From JAFAXD01 sp963833605 (GTDB lineage Bacteria > Pseudomonadota > Alphaproteobacteria > Rhizobiales > Xanthobacteraceae), in contig CAWHYZ010000015.1 in NCBI GenBank assembly GCA_963833605.1, positions 186,001 through 250,000 of the forward strand: 64,000 nucleotides of DNA, given 5' to 3'. Position 1 is the first letter of the stretch. Every line of letters begins with the position of its first letter. The notes beneath the pieces were generated by a model. It was not told where the DNA came from. It saw only the letters and a list, made by a program, of their open reading frames with translations, and did not search any database. Of this stretch, positions 42,747 through 51,615 are shown piece by piece. The position numbers and the translations under genes are program-made.

Positions 42747-44810
42747 TCATTCGTTCTGGTCACGATCACCGGATTGAGTTCGAGTGAACTCGATCTCAGG
42801 ACCGGCAGCGCGGATCAGTTGCTGCAGCCCGGCCACCACAGGCATCAGGCGATCAAGGGCGGATCGTCCTGCCTGATCCGGCTCTCGCAGCAGCGCGCCG
42901 AAGCGGAAGCCCGCTATGCGCTCATGCATCGCGGCTAAGTCGAGTTCGATCGGCAGCAAGAGCACCTGATCGAGGGTTTCCGTATTCAGACCACCCAACC
43001 CGAACACCAGGAAGTGACCGAGCTCGGCCTCACGCGCGACCCCGACGATGAGTTCGTATTTGGCCGCCACCATGGGCTGCAGCAGGAAGGTCACGCCGGC
43101 TTTGCCCTGCGTGCGTTCGGTCAGCGTCGTGTGCGCGCGCACAAGTTCTTCTCGATTGCTGATCGAGGCTGCCACCAGGCCGGCGGCATTCTTGTGCGCG
43201 ACACCCGGCACCATGGCCTTGAGCACGACCGGATAGCCGAGTGCATCGGCCGCCGCACAGGCCCCCGTCACCAGGGTGGCGTTGCGGCTCGCGACCAGCG
43301 GCACGCCGAGCCCACGCAGGATATCGGCACTCTCCGCTTCCGAGAGCGCGCCGGCGCGCGACGCGGCGAGCCGCGCTGCGGCGGCGCGGGCGGCGTCCGA
43401 TGGAGCGGCGGCACCGGAGAAACGGACCGGCGGACCGGCGGCCCGGTGTGCGGCCAACGCGTCAACGGCGAGCGCGGTCGCATGGAACAGCGCGATCCCG
43501 CTCGCCCGGTAGCGCTGATCGAGTTCGGTTTCGAGACCGCCGGGCGCGATCACTACGATCGGCGCCGCAACGCGCCACTGGCGCGCGCGCAGGACCTCGA
43601 GCAGCGTTTCATCCTGGGCAGGACTGGGCGCGATGTGGGCGTAGACGACGCTCGGACCCACACATCCATCGGCTTCCAGGACCTGATAGATCGCATCTAG
43701 GTCAGCCCAATCCACGAGTGAGCCGAGGTCGATCGGATTGCGCACGCGTCCGCGCGCATTGAGGCGCGCGACCGCAGCACTCACATCGCCTTCCCATTCG
43801 CCGGCCGGGCTGCCGGCCAATACGAAGCCGCGTTCGGCCGCGTGATCGGCGATGATGGCGCCGCCGGCGCCGGACGTCGTGACGCAAATGACGCGAGGAT
43901 CCACGGGATGCCCGGGCCATCGCGCCAGGAGCGCACATGCGGCGGCCAGCGCCTCCACCGAGCGCACGCTGGCGACACCACAGGCCGCGAATAGCGCCTC
44001 ATAGGCGCGCGCGCCCCCGGCAAGCCGGCTGGAATGAGCGAGGGCCGCGCCCACGCCGACCGCAGAGCGGCCGATCTTGAGCGCCACGATCGGCTTACCC
44101 TGCGCGGCCGCCTTTTCGGCGAGCGCCCGAAACCGCGCGCCGCTCGGGAGCGCCTCGATGGCGAGTCCGATGACCGCGGTAGCGTCGTCCTCGATGCAAT
44201 GATCGAGGATGTCGAGCATATCGAGGTCGGCCTCGTTGCCGACCGGAACGAACTTCGCGAGCCCAACGCCGAACGAGCGCAAGCCGCGCACGAAGCCGCC
44301 GAACAGCGCGCCACTGTGGGAGATGATCGACACTGGGCCGGGCGCGATCGCATAGGCATGGGCCGCGTTGTAACCGAGCGAGAGCTTGGCGGCGGCGTTG
44401 TAGATTCCATTGGTGTTGGGCCCGATCAGCCGCATCCCAGCGCGGCGCGCGATGGTCGCGATCTCGTCTTGTCGCGCGCGCGCTTCGTCGGTACCGGCCT
44501 CGGCAAATCCGCTCGCGCCGATGACCACTGCGCGCACGCCCTTGGCGGTGCAGCTGCGGATCGCGTTGACGGCCTCAGCTGCGGGCACCACCAGCATCGC
44601 ACAGTCGACCGCATCGGGCAGGTCGGCGATGGAACGCAGACAGGTGAGGCCGAGGATTTTGCCGCCGGCCGGATTGATCGGGAAAATCTGCCCCGCGAAG
44701 CCCGCGTTGATCAGGTTCGCGACGACGGCGTGACCGATCTTTCCGGGCGTGCGTGACGCACCGATGACGGCAACCTGGCGCGGCGCGAACAGCGCGCGCA
44801 GCGATGCCAT
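42747..44810 (-). CDS. NDP-forming acyl-CoA synthetase (acetate-CoA ligase family), single chain
   Basis: 687 residues from ATG 44810, preceded by AAGGTGGGA. The chain has a CoA-binding domain (FAPRQVAVIGASRTPGKIG, about 5-130), two flavodoxin-like ligase domains (IISHSGALFGG, TTSGAGGAIIADHAAERG) and an ATP-grasp domain (GYPVVLKAMVPGVAHKNAAG to LGHFLVFGLGG). It makes or consumes acyl-CoA with ATP or GTP and phosphate. In bacteria of this group such proteins act on aromatic or branched acids. The exact acid is unknown. Confidence 0.9.
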   Translation of the reverse strand: MASLRALFAPRQVAVIGASRTPGKIGHAVVANLINAGFAGQIFPINPAGGKILGLTCLRSIADLPDAVDCAMLVVPAAEAVNAIRSCTAKGVRAVVIGASGFAEAGTDEARARQDEIATIARRAGMRLIGPNTNGIYNAAAKLSLGYNAAHAYAIAPGPVSIISHSGALFGGFVRGLRSFGVGLAKFVPVGNEADLDMLDILDHCIEDDATAVIGLAIEALPSGARFRALAEKAAAQGKPIVALKIGRSAVGVGAALAHSSRLAGGARAYEALFAACGVASVRSVEALAAACALLARWPGHPVDPRVICVTTSGAGGAIIADHAAERGFVLAGSPAGEWEGDVSAAVARLNARGRVRNPIDLGSLVDWADLDAIYQVLEADGCVGPSVVYAHIAPSPAQDETLLEVLRARQWRVAAPIVVIAPGGLETELDQRYRASGIALFHATALAVDALAAHRAAGPPVRFSGAAAPSDAARAAAARLAASRAGALSEAESADILRGLGVPLVASRNATLVTGACAAADALGYPVVLKAMVPGVAHKNAAGLVAASISNREELVRAHTTLTERTQGKAGVTFLLQPMVAAKYELIVGVAREAELGHFLVFGLGGLNTETLDQVLLLPIELDLAAMHERIAGFRFGALLREPDQAGRSALDRLMPVVAGLQQLIRAAGPEIEFTRTQSGDRDQNE

Positions 44811-44838
44811 GATCCCACCTTCCGGTTCCGGCCGCGCG

Positions 44839-45906
44839 CTATTTGACGCCAAAGGTTTCACGCCACTCCTTCATGCGCGCGTCGCGTTCCGCCATCCATT
44901 CGTCGATCTTCAGGTTCCACACTTGATCGGCCGGCGGGTAGTCAAGGCCTTCGAGATGCGGCCGGTCAGAACCGGGATTGGCCGGATAGGCGCCGCCCCG
45001 TGCGATCACATTGCCGCCGTGGCGGCTGGTCATCCAATCGAGAAACAGTGCTGCCGCATTCGGGTTCTTGGCCGTCGAACTGATGCCACCCGCTGCCGGA
45101 AAGCTCGATATGCCTTCGCTCGGAAAGATCACCCGCATCGGTGCTCCAGCCTTCATCTGAAGGGCGACCGGCTCGGCGATCGCGCCCATTCCGATGGCAA
45201 TCTCGGCACGCGCCAGGTCGGTGGAGAGCGGCGCCACGGCCGGATAGATCCGCGGGCTGAGCGCAGCGAGCTTCTTGGCAAAATCCGGATCGACCTTCTC
45301 GCGCAAGAACGAATACATGGTGAGCACGCTGCCGCCGGCATCGATCGAGGGCGTACCGATCACGCCCTTCCACTTCGGGTTCAGCAGGTCCTTCCAGCTT
45401 TTCGGAATATCGGCGTCGGCGACGCGCGACCGGTTCACCGCGATGACGCCGACCGGACGGACCAATGCGTACCAGCGGCCGTCCGGGTTCTTGATCGCGG
45501 CCGGAATGGCGTCGAACGCGGGCACCTTGTGCGGCACGGTGAGGATGCCGCGCTCCATGAGCTGCGCGATCAGCGGCAGGTCGGTCAAATCGACATAGTC
45601 GGCCTCGAGTTTCTTGGCCGCATATTCGGAGGTGAGGCGCTGATACATGGTCTGGGTCGGCAGCCGCACGTATTCGACCGCGATCCCGGTGTCCTGCTGG
45701 AACGCGGCGAGGATCGGCTTCATGGCGTCACCCGGATAGGTGCCGTAGGCAAGCAGCCGGCCCTCTTTCTTGGCCGCCTCCACTGTCTTCGCGTCAGAGA
45801 TCGTTTCGCCGCCGAGGACGAGTTGGGCGGTGGCCGGGGAGCCGACCGTCAGCCACAAAGCGGCGAACGTGGGTGCGATATGCAAAAGACGTCCACCGAC
45901 ACGCAT
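44839..45906 (-). CDS. Iron-type (AfuA/FbpA family) periplasmic binding protein
   Basis: 355 residues with a Sec signal ending SPATAQ (about residue 28). The mature sequence resembles SBP_bac_6/FbpA-like proteins: LAYGTYPGDAMKPILAAFQQDTGIAVEYVR, a KWKGVIGTP segment, and NPNAAALFLDWM. These bind ferric ion, phosphonates or organic anions. No permease lies next to it. The matching permease and ATPase may be those at 52708-55763. It is divergent from the Bug gene at 46123. Confidence 0.87.
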   Translation of the reverse strand: MRVGGRLLHIAPTFAALWLTVGSPATAQLVLGGETISDAKTVEAAKKEGRLLAYGTYPGDAMKPILAAFQQDTGIAVEYVRLPTQTMYQRLTSEYAAKKLEADYVDLTDLPLIAQLMERGILTVPHKVPAFDAIPAAIKNPDGRWYALVRPVGVIAVNRSRVADADIPKSWKDLLNPKWKGVIGTPSIDAGGSVLTMYSFLREKVDPDFAKKLAALSPRIYPAVAPLSTDLARAEIAIGMGAIAEPVALQMKAGAPMRVIFPSEGISSFPAAGGISSTAKNPNAAALFLDWMTSRHGGNVIARGGAYPANPGSDRPHLEGLDYPPADQVWNLKIDEWMAERDARMKEWRETFGVK

Positions 45907-45946
45907 GCTCTCCTCCGCTCCTCTGCAGATGCCACAGCCGCCCTAG

Positions 45947-46010
45947 CATGGACGTCCATGGTTGCCCATGGTTGCCCTGTTGTGCGCGGGCACCCATGGG
46001 GCATCCATGG
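45947..46010. repeat. CCATGG cluster in a divergent promoter region
   Basis: Four CCATGG hexamers start at 45956, 45966, 45994 and 46005, with a GCATGG at 45946. The pairs are 10 and 11 bases apart, about one helical turn. Read on the minus strand, one pair lies in CCCATGGATGCCCCATGGGT. The core resembles the CCATGGATGAG units at 14948-15100. It may be a regulator binding region for either flanking gene. Confidence 0.6.
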
Positions 46011-46122
46011 GCGCGAGACGGCTCGACTTTCGTGCCAGGTCAGTGTCGATGATATTGGGGGCAGATGCGGAATGCTAATTAACGGAACCGCAACCACGCC
46101 TCGAGCAAATGGGAGGATGGGA

Positions 46123-47094
46123 ATGAGCAGGATCACTCGCGGGGCGGTCATCGTAGGCCTCGCACCGCTGCTCTTTGCCGCCGCGTCCGGGGGCGCCGCG
46201 CACGCGCAGAGCCCGCTCCGGCTGGCGGTGGGCGCGTCGGCCGGCGGCGCAATCGACGTTTATTCCCGCATCATCGCCGAACCGATGTCCGCTTCGCTCG
46301 GGCGGCCGGTGATCGTCGAGATCAAGGCCGGCACCAATGGCAACCTCGCGGCGCAATGGGTCGACGACGGGCCGGCCGACGGCAGCATGATGTGGGTGGG
46401 TACCCAGTCGATGCTGGAGATCAATCCGAGCGCCTACAGGAACCTGCGCTGGAAGCAGGACGACTTCATCCCGGTCATCAAGGGCATCGAGACGCCGCTG
46501 GTGCTGGTCGTCAACCCGAGCGTCCCGGCCAAAACGTGGGACGAGTGGCTTACCTATGCGAAGGCCAATCGCGGCAAGCTGTCGTATGCGTCCTACAGTC
46601 CAGGCACGATCTCGCATTTCCTTGCCTATCAGGTGAACGAGCGCTTCGATCTCGATCTGACCCATGTGCCCTACAAAGGCGCCGCCCCGCAGATCACCGA
46701 CTTGATCGCCGGCCACGCGTTGTTCGGGTTCACCCAGGTGCAATCGGCGCTCGAGCCGATACGGGCCGGAATGCTGCGCCCGCTCGTGGTCACCAGCGCC
46801 GAGCGCTCGCGCTTCCTGCCCGAGGTTCCGACCTTCGCCGAGCTCGGGCTTGGCGACCTAACCGCGACCGCCTGGTTTGGTCTCCTGGTAAAGACCGGCA
46901 CGCCGCCCGATACGCTCGCGCAGCTGACCGCTGCCGCGAAGGCGGCGCACGATGACCCGGCCACGCGAAACAAACTGCGTAGCCAGGCTTTCGAGGTGAT
47001 CGGCGAAACCGGACCCGCTTTCGCGCGCAGCATCGAGGTTCAGACCGAGCGCTGGGCCAAGATCGTCAAAGCGAGCGGGTTTTCCGCCGATTGA
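46123..47094 (+). CDS. Bug/TctC-family periplasmic solute-binding protein
   Basis: 323 residues from ATG 46123, with GGGAGG at ideal distance. An in-frame ATG at 46117 is too close to it. A signal peptide (SRITRGAVIVGLAPLLFAAASGGAAHAQ) precedes SPLRLAVGASAGGAIDVYSRII, typical of Bug proteins, with LSYASYSPGTISHFLAYQ and VPYKGAAPQITDLIAG later. It binds a carboxylate or related small molecule. No tctAB partner is nearby. Confidence 0.9.
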   Translation: MSRITRGAVIVGLAPLLFAAASGGAAHAQSPLRLAVGASAGGAIDVYSRIIAEPMSASLGRPVIVEIKAGTNGNLAAQWVDDGPADGSMMWVGTQSMLEINPSAYRNLRWKQDDFIPVIKGIETPLVLVVNPSVPAKTWDEWLTYAKANRGKLSYASYSPGTISHFLAYQVNERFDLDLTHVPYKGAAPQITDLIAGHALFGFTQVQSALEPIRAGMLRPLVVTSAERSRFLPEVPTFAELGLGDLTATAWFGLLVKTGTPPDTLAQLTAAAKAAHDDPATRNKLRSQAFEVIGETGPAFARSIEVQTERWAKIVKASGFSAD

Positions 47095-47126
47095 TGTCTA
47101 CCCGGCGCCGCGCATAATGGTCCGGA

Positions 47127-47720
47127 ATGGGGACGACACCAAAACGCAGGGGGAAGTCCGCGGCGACAGCTGGGCGCGCCGCGGCCCGCAGCATCTCGCC
47201 GGCGCACCGGTCCTTCATCTACAAGATCGGCATTCTGCGCCGGCTGCTCGACCGCTACTCGGCTCCGGCATTCACCGCGAAGTCCGGGCTGACGCTCGCC
47301 GAGTGGCGGGTGCTCACCAATCTCTACTCGTTCTCCCCCACCACATCGCGACAGCTCTGCTTGCGCCTGCACACCGACAAGGCGGAAGTCAGCCGCGCCT
47401 GCGCGGCGCTGATCAAATCCGGCCATATCGGCCGCCGCATCGATCCCAACGATCGCCGCAGCGCACTGCTCGTCATCACGGCGCGCGGCGAGCGCCTGCA
47501 CGACGCGATCATTCCGCTGCGCCGGGCTTTGCAGCGCGAACTCGAAGCGCCGCTGACCAAAGGTGAAACCGCCGAATTGCATCGCATTCTCGACAAGCTG
47601 ATGGGCTACATGTTCGAAAAGATGGGTGGCGGAACGGAGCGGGACGCGACGGGCAACCGGACGCGGGCGGCCAAGGGACAGAAACGGGCGTCCGGGTCGA
47701 CGGCAAAGCGGCGTCGTTAA
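47127..47720 (+). CDS. MarR family transcriptional regulator
   Basis: 197 residues. Winged-helix core (about 45-150): LTLAEWRVLTNLYSFSPTTSRQLCLRLHTDKAEVSRACAALIKSGHIGRRIDPNDRRSALLVITARG. Both ends carry basic, low-complexity tails (a 20-residue KRRGKSAATAGRAAAR start and a GQKRASGSTAKRRR end). A palindrome in the downstream promoter region (47730-47747) is its likely operator. It probably regulates the FMN monooxygenase gene at 47818. Confidence 0.9.
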   Translation: MGTTPKRRGKSAATAGRAAARSISPAHRSFIYKIGILRRLLDRYSAPAFTAKSGLTLAEWRVLTNLYSFSPTTSRQLCLRLHTDKAEVSRACAALIKSGHIGRRIDPNDRRSALLVITARGERLHDAIIPLRRALQRELEAPLTKGETAELHRILDKLMGYMFEKMGGGTERDATGNRTRAAKGQKRASGSTAKRRR

Positions 47721-47729
47721 TCACTCATA

Positions 47730-47762
47730 TCGTTGACCATTCAACGAATTCGCCAGTAATAT
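47730..47762 (+). promoter_or_regulatory. Promoter with MarR-type operator palindrome
   Basis: TCGTTGA-CCAT-TCAACGA (47730-47747) is a perfect inverted repeat with 7-base arms. It overlaps the -35 element TTGACC (47733-47738). After 18 bases comes TAATAT (47757-47762) as a -10. Binding here would block RNA polymerase. It is 56 bases before the monooxygenase ATG and 10 bases after the MarR stop. Confidence 0.6.
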
Positions 47763-47817
47763 CTACGGGATCGAACGTCCGGCCGGCCGCAATGCCGACC
47801 CCAAGGGACACACCACC

Positions 47818-49179
47818 ATGCGCAAGCCCGGCGAGAAACTGCGGCTCGGCGCCTTTTTCAATCCCACCGGCCATCACGTGGCGTCGTGGCGCCACCCGCA
47901 GTCGCAGGCCGATGCCGGCATCAATTTCGCGCACTATGCCGAGATCGCGCAAACCGCCGAACGCGCCAAGATGGACATGGTGTTCCTCGCCGACAACATC
48001 TCGGTGCGCGAGGCGCACCCGGATGCGCTGGCGCGCTCGGCACAGTACATCGCCAACATGGAGCCGATCACGCTCCTGTCCGCGCTCGCCGCCGTCACCA
48101 GCCGGATCGGGTTGGTGGCGACCGCTTCGACGAGCTACAACGAGCCGTTCCACGTGGCGCGCAAGTTCGCCTCGATCGATCACATCAGCAAGGGCCGCGC
48201 CGGCTGGAACCTGGTCACCTCGGGCCAGGCGGCCGACGCCTACAATTTTTCGCGTGACCAGCACTACGAGCACGGCGTGCGCTACGAGCGCGCGCGCGAA
48301 TTCGCGCAGGTCGTGGTCGGACTGTGGGACAGCTGGGACGACGACGCCTTCATCCGCGACAAGGCAAGCGGCATCTTTCTCGATCCGGCCAAGATGCATC
48401 CGCTCAACCACAAGGGCGACTGGTTCAAGGTGCGCGGACCGCTCAACGTGCCGCGCACCCCGCAGGGCCGGCCGGTGATCGTGCAGGCCGGCGGTTCCGA
48501 GGACATGATCCGGGTGGCGGCGGAATTCGCTGAGGTGATCTTCTGCGCGCCGCTCACCGTCGAACAGGGCCGTACCTTGTATGCCGAGCTCAAGGGGCGC
48601 ATGGCCGCGCATGGCCGCGCGCCCGACGAGATGAAGATCATGCCGGGCCTCAGCGCCGTGATCGGGCGCACGCCGGAGGAGGCGCGCGAACGGCAGCAAT
48701 ATCTCGATGAACTCACCCATCCGATCGTGGCGCGCGAAATTCTGTCCACCATCCTGGGGGGCGCGGATCTCTCGGGCTACGCGATGGACGATCCGATGCC
48801 GCAGGTCGCGCCGACCAAGATTTCCAGCCAGAGCATCCTCACCTACGTCATGGATATCGCCCGGCGCGGCAACCTCACGCTCCGGCAGACCGCCCAGGTC
48901 GTCGCCGGCGCGCGTGGCAAGTTCGTGCTGCAGGGCACGCCGCAGCATGTCGCCGATGTGATGGAGGAGTGGTTTGCGACCGAGGCCTGCGACGGGTTCA
49001 ACGTGATGCCGCCTTATCTGCCGGGCGCGCTCGACGACTTCGTGACACTGGTGATTCCGGAGTTGCAGCGACGCGGACTATTCCGCACCGAATACGAAGG
49101 CACGACCTTGCGCGAGAATCTCGGACTGAAGCGGCCGGAGAGCCGGTACCGCCGGGCACACGTTGCGGCCGCGGAATGA
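47818..49179 (+). CDS. FMN-dependent monooxygenase, NtaA/SnaA/DszA family
   Basis: 453 residues, LLM-type barrel. Family features are the N-terminal LRLGAFFNPTGHHVASWRHP, ISKGRAGWNLVTS near residue 125, and SGIFLDPAKMHPLNHKG followed by GPLNVPRTPQGRPVIVQAGGS. Members oxidise nitrilotriacetate, dibenzothiophene sulfone, alkanesulfonates or thioethers using FMNH2 from a separate reductase. No reductase gene is adjacent. Expression is probably controlled by the MarR protein encoded just upstream. Confidence 0.92.
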   Translation: MRKPGEKLRLGAFFNPTGHHVASWRHPQSQADAGINFAHYAEIAQTAERAKMDMVFLADNISVREAHPDALARSAQYIANMEPITLLSALAAVTSRIGLVATASTSYNEPFHVARKFASIDHISKGRAGWNLVTSGQAADAYNFSRDQHYEHGVRYERAREFAQVVVGLWDSWDDDAFIRDKASGIFLDPAKMHPLNHKGDWFKVRGPLNVPRTPQGRPVIVQAGGSEDMIRVAAEFAEVIFCAPLTVEQGRTLYAELKGRMAAHGRAPDEMKIMPGLSAVIGRTPEEARERQQYLDELTHPIVAREILSTILGGADLSGYAMDDPMPQVAPTKISSQSILTYVMDIARRGNLTLRQTAQVVAGARGKFVLQGTPQHVADVMEEWFATEACDGFNVMPPYLPGALDDFVTLVIPELQRRGLFRTEYEGTTLRENLGLKRPESRYRRAHVAAAE

Positions 49180-49212
49180 GTTCAATCCTGAACGGCGCGA
49201 CATACCCAGCGG

Positions 49213-49368
49213 TGTCATCGCCCGCGAAAGCGGGCGATCCAGTATTCACAGCTCAAGAATTAGGTTACGCAGCATATAGATCACGAAGCCAGCGGTTACT
49301 GGGTCGCCCGCTTTCGGGGCACCCCATCGCGCGAGAGCGCGATGGGGACCCCTCGCGGGCGATGACAG
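49213..49368. repeat. Composite palindromic repeat, family D (GTCATCGCCCGC type)
   Basis: Outer arms GTCATCGCCCGCGAAAGCGG and GCGGGCGATGAC are inverted. Inside are CCAGTATTCA and CACCCCATCGCGCGAGAGCG with its inverse GCGCGATGGGG. The similar element at 62615-62730 shares the arms and the AGTATTCA and TACTGGGTCGCCCGC parts but has a different centre. Confidence 0.8.
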
Positions 49369-49455
49369 GCGGAGGGGTGACCCCGTGATTTCAACGCTTG
49401 AGGAAAATCCGGCGTAGCCAACCAGGAACATGCAGCAAGCGAGGAGCACCGAGGA

Positions 49456-50655
49456 ATGACCCTGTCCGAGCGTCTCAATACCCCGATCTCGACCGCGGAG
49501 CTCGAGCGCCGCTGGACCGCGGTGCGCGCCGCCATGGAGGTCGAGAAGATCGACGTGCTGCTGATGCAGAACAACAACGATCACATGGGCGGCTACGTCA
49601 AATACTTCACCGACCTGCCGGCGACCAACGGCTACCCGATGACGGTGGTGTTTCCACGCGATGACCGCATGACCATCGTGGGCCAGGGGCCGTTCGGCAT
49701 GGTGAAGGATTTGCCCGACGAGGGCGACGGCGTGCGCCGCGGCGTGAAGACCTGGATGACGACACCGAGCTACGCCTCAGCCCATTACACGGCGTCCTAC
49801 GACCCCGACCTTGCCGCCAAGGCGCTCGCGCCCTATGCGGGCGGCACGATCGGGCTCGTCGGCCGCTACCAGATGTCGGTCGCGCTCGTCGACCACCTGC
49901 GCAACGGCCGTCTGTCCAACAGCAAGTTTGTCGATGCCAGCGATCTCGTCGACCACATCAAGGTCATCAAGAGCCCGGAAGAGATCGAGCTCATCAAACG
50001 CGCCGCCCGCATGCAGGATGGCGCCATGCGGGCAGCCTTTGCGGCAGTCGAACCGGGGATGCGGGAAGCCGACGTGAGCGGGATCGCCGAATGCTACAGC
50101 CGCCGGCACGGCGGGGAGAACGGCATCTACCTGTGTGCGTCGGGACCGATCGGAACGCCGTGCCAGATCGCGCAACGGCATTATCAGAACCGTGTCATCC
50201 GCGCAGGCGACTACGTGATGCTGCTGGTCGAGGACAGCGGCCCGGGCGGCTACTACACCGAGCTCGGCCGCACCTGCGTGGTCGGCCGGGTGCCGGCGCA
50301 GATGCGCGACGAGTTCGCGTTCACGCTCGAGGCGCGCCGCTTCACCCTCGACCTGCTCAAGCCGGGCGCATCCTGCAAGGCGATCTGGGACGAGTACAAC
50401 GCGTTCATGCGCCGTAACGGCCGGCCGGCAGAAGCACGGCTCTATTGCCATGGCCAGGGCTACGACCTGGTCGAGCGCCCGCTGGTGCGCAACGACGAGC
50501 CGATGACGATCGCCAAGAACATGAACATCGTCGTGCACCCGACCTATGTGCACAACAACATGACGTCCTGGGTGTGCGACAACTACATGATCGAGGACCA
50601 CGGGGCGGGCGAGCGCCTGCATCGCTTCCCGGAGGAGGTCGTAGAATTGGGATGA
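49456..50655 (+). CDS. M24 family (Xaa-Pro peptidase/creatinase fold) protein with degenerate metal site
   Basis: 399 residues with a creatinase N-terminal domain (about 10-165) and a pita-bread C-terminal domain (about 175-390). Of the usual five metal ligands (D, D, H, E, E), the visible equivalents are Asp260, Glu269 (YYTELGRT), His332 (YCHGQGYD), His361 (VVHPTY) and Cys374 (SWVCDNY). Only the first and third are standard. It is therefore probably not a dinuclear metallopeptidase. A creatinase-like metal-free hydrolase of C-N bonds is an option. Confidence 0.82.
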   Translation: MTLSERLNTPISTAELERRWTAVRAAMEVEKIDVLLMQNNNDHMGGYVKYFTDLPATNGYPMTVVFPRDDRMTIVGQGPFGMVKDLPDEGDGVRRGVKTWMTTPSYASAHYTASYDPDLAAKALAPYAGGTIGLVGRYQMSVALVDHLRNGRLSNSKFVDASDLVDHIKVIKSPEEIELIKRAARMQDGAMRAAFAAVEPGMREADVSGIAECYSRRHGGENGIYLCASGPIGTPCQIAQRHYQNRVIRAGDYVMLLVEDSGPGGYYTELGRTCVVGRVPAQMRDEFAFTLEARRFTLDLLKPGASCKAIWDEYNAFMRRNGRPAEARLYCHGQGYDLVERPLVRNDEPMTIAKNMNIVVHPTYVHNNMTSWVCDNYMIEDHGAGERLHRFPEEVVELG

Positions 50656-50716
50656 CGCCTGCGTTCGAAATCGACCCTTGGGTCGTTGCCCGCTCCCGCT
50701 CAAACTCGGGGCTGTG

Positions 50717-50771
50717 CCCCCTCACCCGGATCGCTTCGCGATCCGACCTCTCCCCGCCAGCGGGGAGAGGT
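50717..50771. repeat. Half of family A repeat
   Basis: CCCCCTCACCCGGATCGC, CGCGATCCGACCTC and the CCCCGCCAGCGGGG hairpin correspond to the right half of the element at 10052-10226. Between the M24 and GST genes. Confidence 0.75.
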
Positions 50772-50834
50772 GGCGCCATGCCGCGATGACCGCTGCGAGC
50801 TAACCGGCGACTTCAGATCAGTGGAGAAAGAACA

Positions 50835-51611
50835 ATGTTGGAACTCTATCATAGCGGCTTGACCACCTGCTCCAAGCAGGTGCGCCACTGCCTGCGCGAG
50901 AAGGGGCTGCCGTACAAGAGCCGCTATCTCGAGCTCTGGCGCTATGAGAATCTCAGCCCCGACTATCTCAAGCTCAATCCTAACGGCGTGGTCCCGACGC
51001 TGGTGCACGACGGCGTGCCGATCATCAACTCGTTCTGCATCAACGAATATATCGAGGATGTGTTTCCGGAGCCGCCGCTGCGGCCGGCCAACCCGCGCGA
51101 GCGGGCGCGCATGCGCTACTGGGCCTGGACCGCGGACGAGGTTCACCACGCAGCAGCGCGGCTCTCCCATGTCAAGATGATGCAGGCGCGGGTGCGCGAG
51201 CTGAGCGATGCCGACCGCGACTTCATGCTGGCGCACACGCCGGTGCCGGACAAACGCGAGCGCTGGCGGATCCTGGCCAAGGTCGGTTATACTGCCGAGC
51301 AGATCGAGGAGTCGCTCGGCGACGTGCTGTTCGTATTCGGACGGATGGAGCAGGAGCTCGCGGAGCGCGGGCCGTGGCTTGCCGGCGCGACGTTCTCGCT
51401 CGGCGACATCAACATGGCGGCGATCGTGCACCGCACGTTCGAGCTTTATCCGCACAAACTCGAGCGGCCTGCCTTCCCCCGCGTGAACGACTGGTGGGAG
51501 CGCCTGATGGCACGCCCGGCCGCGAAGTTCGTCTACACCAACGGAAGCGAAGAGACGCCGAGCCGGCCGAAGCACCAGTCCGTGGCCGGGATCACCGAGT
51601 TTCGGATTTGA
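50835..51611 (+). CDS. Glutathione S-transferase family protein
   Basis: 258 residues. The thioredoxin-like N-terminus LYHSGLTTCSKQVRHCLREKGL has Thr/Cys/Ser at the glutathione-activating position, and the binding loop NPNGVVPTLVHDG carries the cis-proline. The helical C-terminal half contains LAGATFSLGDINMAAIVHR. A GGAGAAAGAAC site precedes the ATG. The Bug gene starts 4 bases after its stop, so they form an operon. Confidence 0.88.
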   Translation: MLELYHSGLTTCSKQVRHCLREKGLPYKSRYLELWRYENLSPDYLKLNPNGVVPTLVHDGVPIINSFCINEYIEDVFPEPPLRPANPRERARMRYWAWTADEVHHAAARLSHVKMMQARVRELSDADRDFMLAHTPVPDKRERWRILAKVGYTAEQIEESLGDVLFVFGRMEQELAERGPWLAGATFSLGDINMAAIVHRTFELYPHKLERPAFPRVNDWWERLMARPAAKFVYTNGSEETPSRPKHQSVAGITEFRI

Positions 51612-51615
51612 CGCG

